A stretch of 64,000 nucleotides of DNA from Paragonimus skrjabini miyazakii (Eukaryota > Platyhelminthes > Trematoda > Plagiorchiida > Troglotrematidae): contig JTDE01000099.1 of assembly GCA_014338405.1 (NCBI GenBank), positions 9,324-73,323 of the forward strand. The letters are read 5' to 3'. The translations under genes and the position numbers were made by a program. This document shows, piece after piece, positions 61,316-64,000 of this stretch; positions within the stretch are counted from its first letter, which is position 1, and every line of letters begins with the position of its first letter. Below the pieces are notes generated by a model. That model did not search any database and was not told the origin of the DNA. It saw only the letters and a list, made by a program, of their open reading frames with translations.

Positions 61316-64000
61316 CATCAGTATCCTATGTGTTAAGGATGCCACAAGCAACAGTAAGGCAGAATGAGGTGCTCGTTGGTGTTTTTTATGAATTACAACT
61401 TAGGAAATTATAAGTAACCGCATCAAATCTTTGGTATACTATCCCGGGTTCTCGTAGTTATTCAATAGCCCAGAGAACAGACACGTCAGATTGGTTTGTT
61501 CTACAACACATCTATCTCCTTGCCTTTTAACGTTGCTTCTCAGACTGGACTTCAAATGGAAACCCATAGAAATAGATATTTCACGTTTTGAGGTTGGTAA
61601 TGTTGCATACTCTCATCCATCTCAGTAATTAGGCTTGTGGCACTCCTGGGTTAACTGGTTATTTTAACTGTGGTCTAAGTTGAGTCTTTTGTGATGAATA
61701 GGATTTAGTTGGTGTAAGTTCTGTTTTGCAGAAGGCCTGTGTTTTCTAATATCAATCATATCGTCATTCCGGGTAGAAACTGCACTCTTATTTATAACAT
61801 TGACGGACTTGTAAATTTGAGGAAATTCAAAGAAGCTGTTCAGAACAACATCCATATTCAAATGTTGATATTGAAGTTTCATGATTCTTGGGGCGGCAAA
61901 CTAGTAAGCTGATACATAGTAGTGTCAGACCTCTTAAACATTCTGTCGGCCAGGGTGATAGATTCTTCGGCAAATATGTTCTGACAAGCGCATACGTGTG
62001 TGCTGTTTCTTAGTGGAAACAATTTACTATGCTACTCTCTTATGGGTTGGAATTAGCTTGATAAGACCATCGTCAAAAGAAAGTATCAGGACGAACGCTG
62101 GTCACTGCTCCAACCAACCAGGGCGTGCATCTGGGTTGTAGTTCACTGCGACGCCGCGCTAGTGTACAGTCAGCAGGTCTTGTGACCAGATTGTGCTTCG
62201 ATTGTTGAGTCATTTCGGCAGGCTGGTGGTCAAATCAATACTTATAAGTAATGACGTCTGTAGATTACGATGAAGTAGAGCAGGTCCTGTTGAATTATTT
62301 TGGCGTGATCCAGCGAAGTAGTTGCGGTGAGCCCCGCTGTTAGAATCTTGTGGAAAACTAAATAACACTACCTTAATGCAGGCTCAATGCATAGTTGACA
62401 GCTTCCAGCATAACTCTTGAAAATCTGGATAAAGACGGTTTTGTACCTATGCGTTCAAATTTACAAATTTCTATTCGTATGCTCACTCAACTACTTTTAC
62501 ATACTGGACTGTCACTCCAATGTGAATCCAACACAGTCCATTTAAAGGAGAGAAGAAGTGACTTCCCTTATTGAGTTATTCAGCCTGTGTGTCAGATGTG
62601 AAACAAGCTGTCTAAATGTTAGTGTCACCAACATATCAGAATCGTGATTCAGTTTTAGTTTCAGTACAAACAGCACCATCATGACCTTACTGTGCTCAAC
62701 CTGTGATAAAGAAATTTATTAGCATGCTTTTTCTAGATGCTTACTGAACCGATGTTTCGATATCATGACGCAAACAGACACAATTGGTAACTTTTTCTCG
62801 CGAAAGCTATTCGTCTAACTGAGAAGGCACAGAAGGAAGTTGTTAATCATCATTGAACGCCTCGATCAATTTTCAACCAGGAAACCCAAATTATGGTATG
62901 TCCAACAGTCAAGAACACGTGTATGTTCACCCGTAGAAAAGCATATTAGATGAATCTTTTGGGACACAGAACATCGGATTTGTTGCCTCCATGGTCGTAG
63001 TATAAAGAGCTGGTTTGCCTAAGTTGGAAACAACAGTCTTCTGGTGTTAGAACTTGTCCCAAATGAAACACAGACTGAATCTGGTATTAAAGAGTCGCAA
63101 CTAGCTGAATTTAAGCAGAGGGAAGAGGTAAACTTTCATGAAGACGTTCCGACCTACTAAACGACGTGATCGTCGGGACGTTGTCTTCAGGAGTATGTTT
63201 ATGAAAAGCAGTGGTGATAGGTGAGTTCCCGTTAAAAGGCGTTCGTCTTACGCCTGTGTATTCTCGCCTATATTACGATTCCCCTCCTAACTTCATCTCA
63301 TCTTAGAATGATCAGCACTCGTTTATTCCCCCGAATTCTAAGACAAAAATCCATGTGCACACTTCGTTTCCTCACTAACTATTTTCTCAAAATCCTTCAA
63401 GTATACATAAGAAATGTATGTCTGAACGGACAAGTAATGAGTCACTTATCAAACTGTCGATTTACAGCACGTGTTTATGGAAGTTCACAGTGACGATACC
63501 GTGCTTTGTAAGCAAATCGACTCCTTTCTTTAAAGAATTTCAACAACCTTTCGAAAGTAAATAGACTCACTGTTACCTCAGAGCAACAGAACACCAATTA
63601 TTAATTGTAATCTTCTGGCATGAGCTCGATGTACATGCGTATCAATCTGGACCTACTAGTCCAGATGTTATGGCTGAATAAATCACGAGAATGCTCAAAA
63701 GTTATTCGAAACAACTCATTTTGTAGCCAACTTGTGTAAGAGCTTCCGTTTAACCCCCTTATCACATCACACACCGAATACGAAATTCTGTGTTTTACGA
63801 CTAGATTAAGTGTGTACTCATTTGTTGATTCTTGTCGAGCATGACATAGTTGTCATACGACAGGACGGTAGTCAAATACCGTACATCACCATCATCCTGC
63901 GTGACTGAACAGCGGTGTGATTAAAACGGTCTCGAATGCTACTGTTACTCACTTGACTGGTTCAAATCATTCTGTCACTAAGAAAAGTGCATTTCAGGTT
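61316..64000. other. unassigned; one long hairpin
   Basis: No gene recognised. A nested hairpin lies at 63140-63188: outer arms GAAGACGTTCCGAC and GTCGGGACGTTGTCTTC, inner ACGA/TCGT. Its role is unknown. Confidence 0.4.

Noticed and set aside
1..64000. CRISPR arrays, operons, bacterial ribosome binding sites and terminators
   Set aside because: Nothing of the kind is present; composition, repeats and gene density are eukaryotic.

Overview
The window is eukaryotic and reads like intergenic or intronic DNA of a flatworm, most plausibly a digenean trematode. I base this on the AT-rich composition (roughly 60% AT by eye), the absence of long or clustered ORFs, several decayed Penelope-like retroelements (PLEs), and tRNA-derived SINE-like repeats that carry hammerhead ribozymes, a combination best known from schistosomes (the SM-alpha family). 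The species assignment is inference. I see no intact host protein gene. The recognisable coding sequence is transposon debris.

Layout. 1-6 kb: a minus-strand PLE relic (about 1270-2110, reverse transcriptase into the start of GIY-YIG), a decayed SINE (2330-2535, minus), and a plus-strand PLE relic (about 4900-5756) with the longest clean ORF of the window, a GIY-YIG endonuclease domain. 6-17 kb: mostly unassigned sequence, a truncated SINE (8225-8445), copy A of a dispersed repeat (13152-13333), and a foldback element with 51-bp inverted arms (15781-15994). 17-21 kb: a SINE with a near-intact hammerhead (HHR 17372-17416), an inverted repeat and a perfect palindrome around an assembly gap (18475-19088), and a PLE 3' end bracketed by inverted 218-bp arms (20132-20829). 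21-28 kb: nothing I can assign. 28.7-29.9 kb: a cluster of tRNA-like SINE pieces. 31393-32153: assembly gap. 34949-35694: an element with 76-bp terminal inverted repeats, an internal 44-bp tandem array and a CCAAT/TATA promoter-like layout on the minus strand. 37-48 kb: more SINE copies (37285-37465, 42440-42730, 47570-47645), a tRNA-Arg-like relic and another PLE C-terminus (44388-44777). 53-61 kb: copy B of the dispersed repeat, tRNA-like pieces, a minus-strand SINE (60031-60276), and the best SINE copy (60912-61315) with a fully paired hammerhead at 61064-61108.

How the parts relate. The SINE copies share a pol III-type A/B-box head, a hammerhead in the middle and a common tail, and they range from intact to nearly unrecognisable. 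The PLEs fall into at least two GIY-YIG lineages. PLEs elsewhere are known to carry hammerheads and could in principle supply reverse transcriptase to such SINEs, but nothing in this window proves that link.
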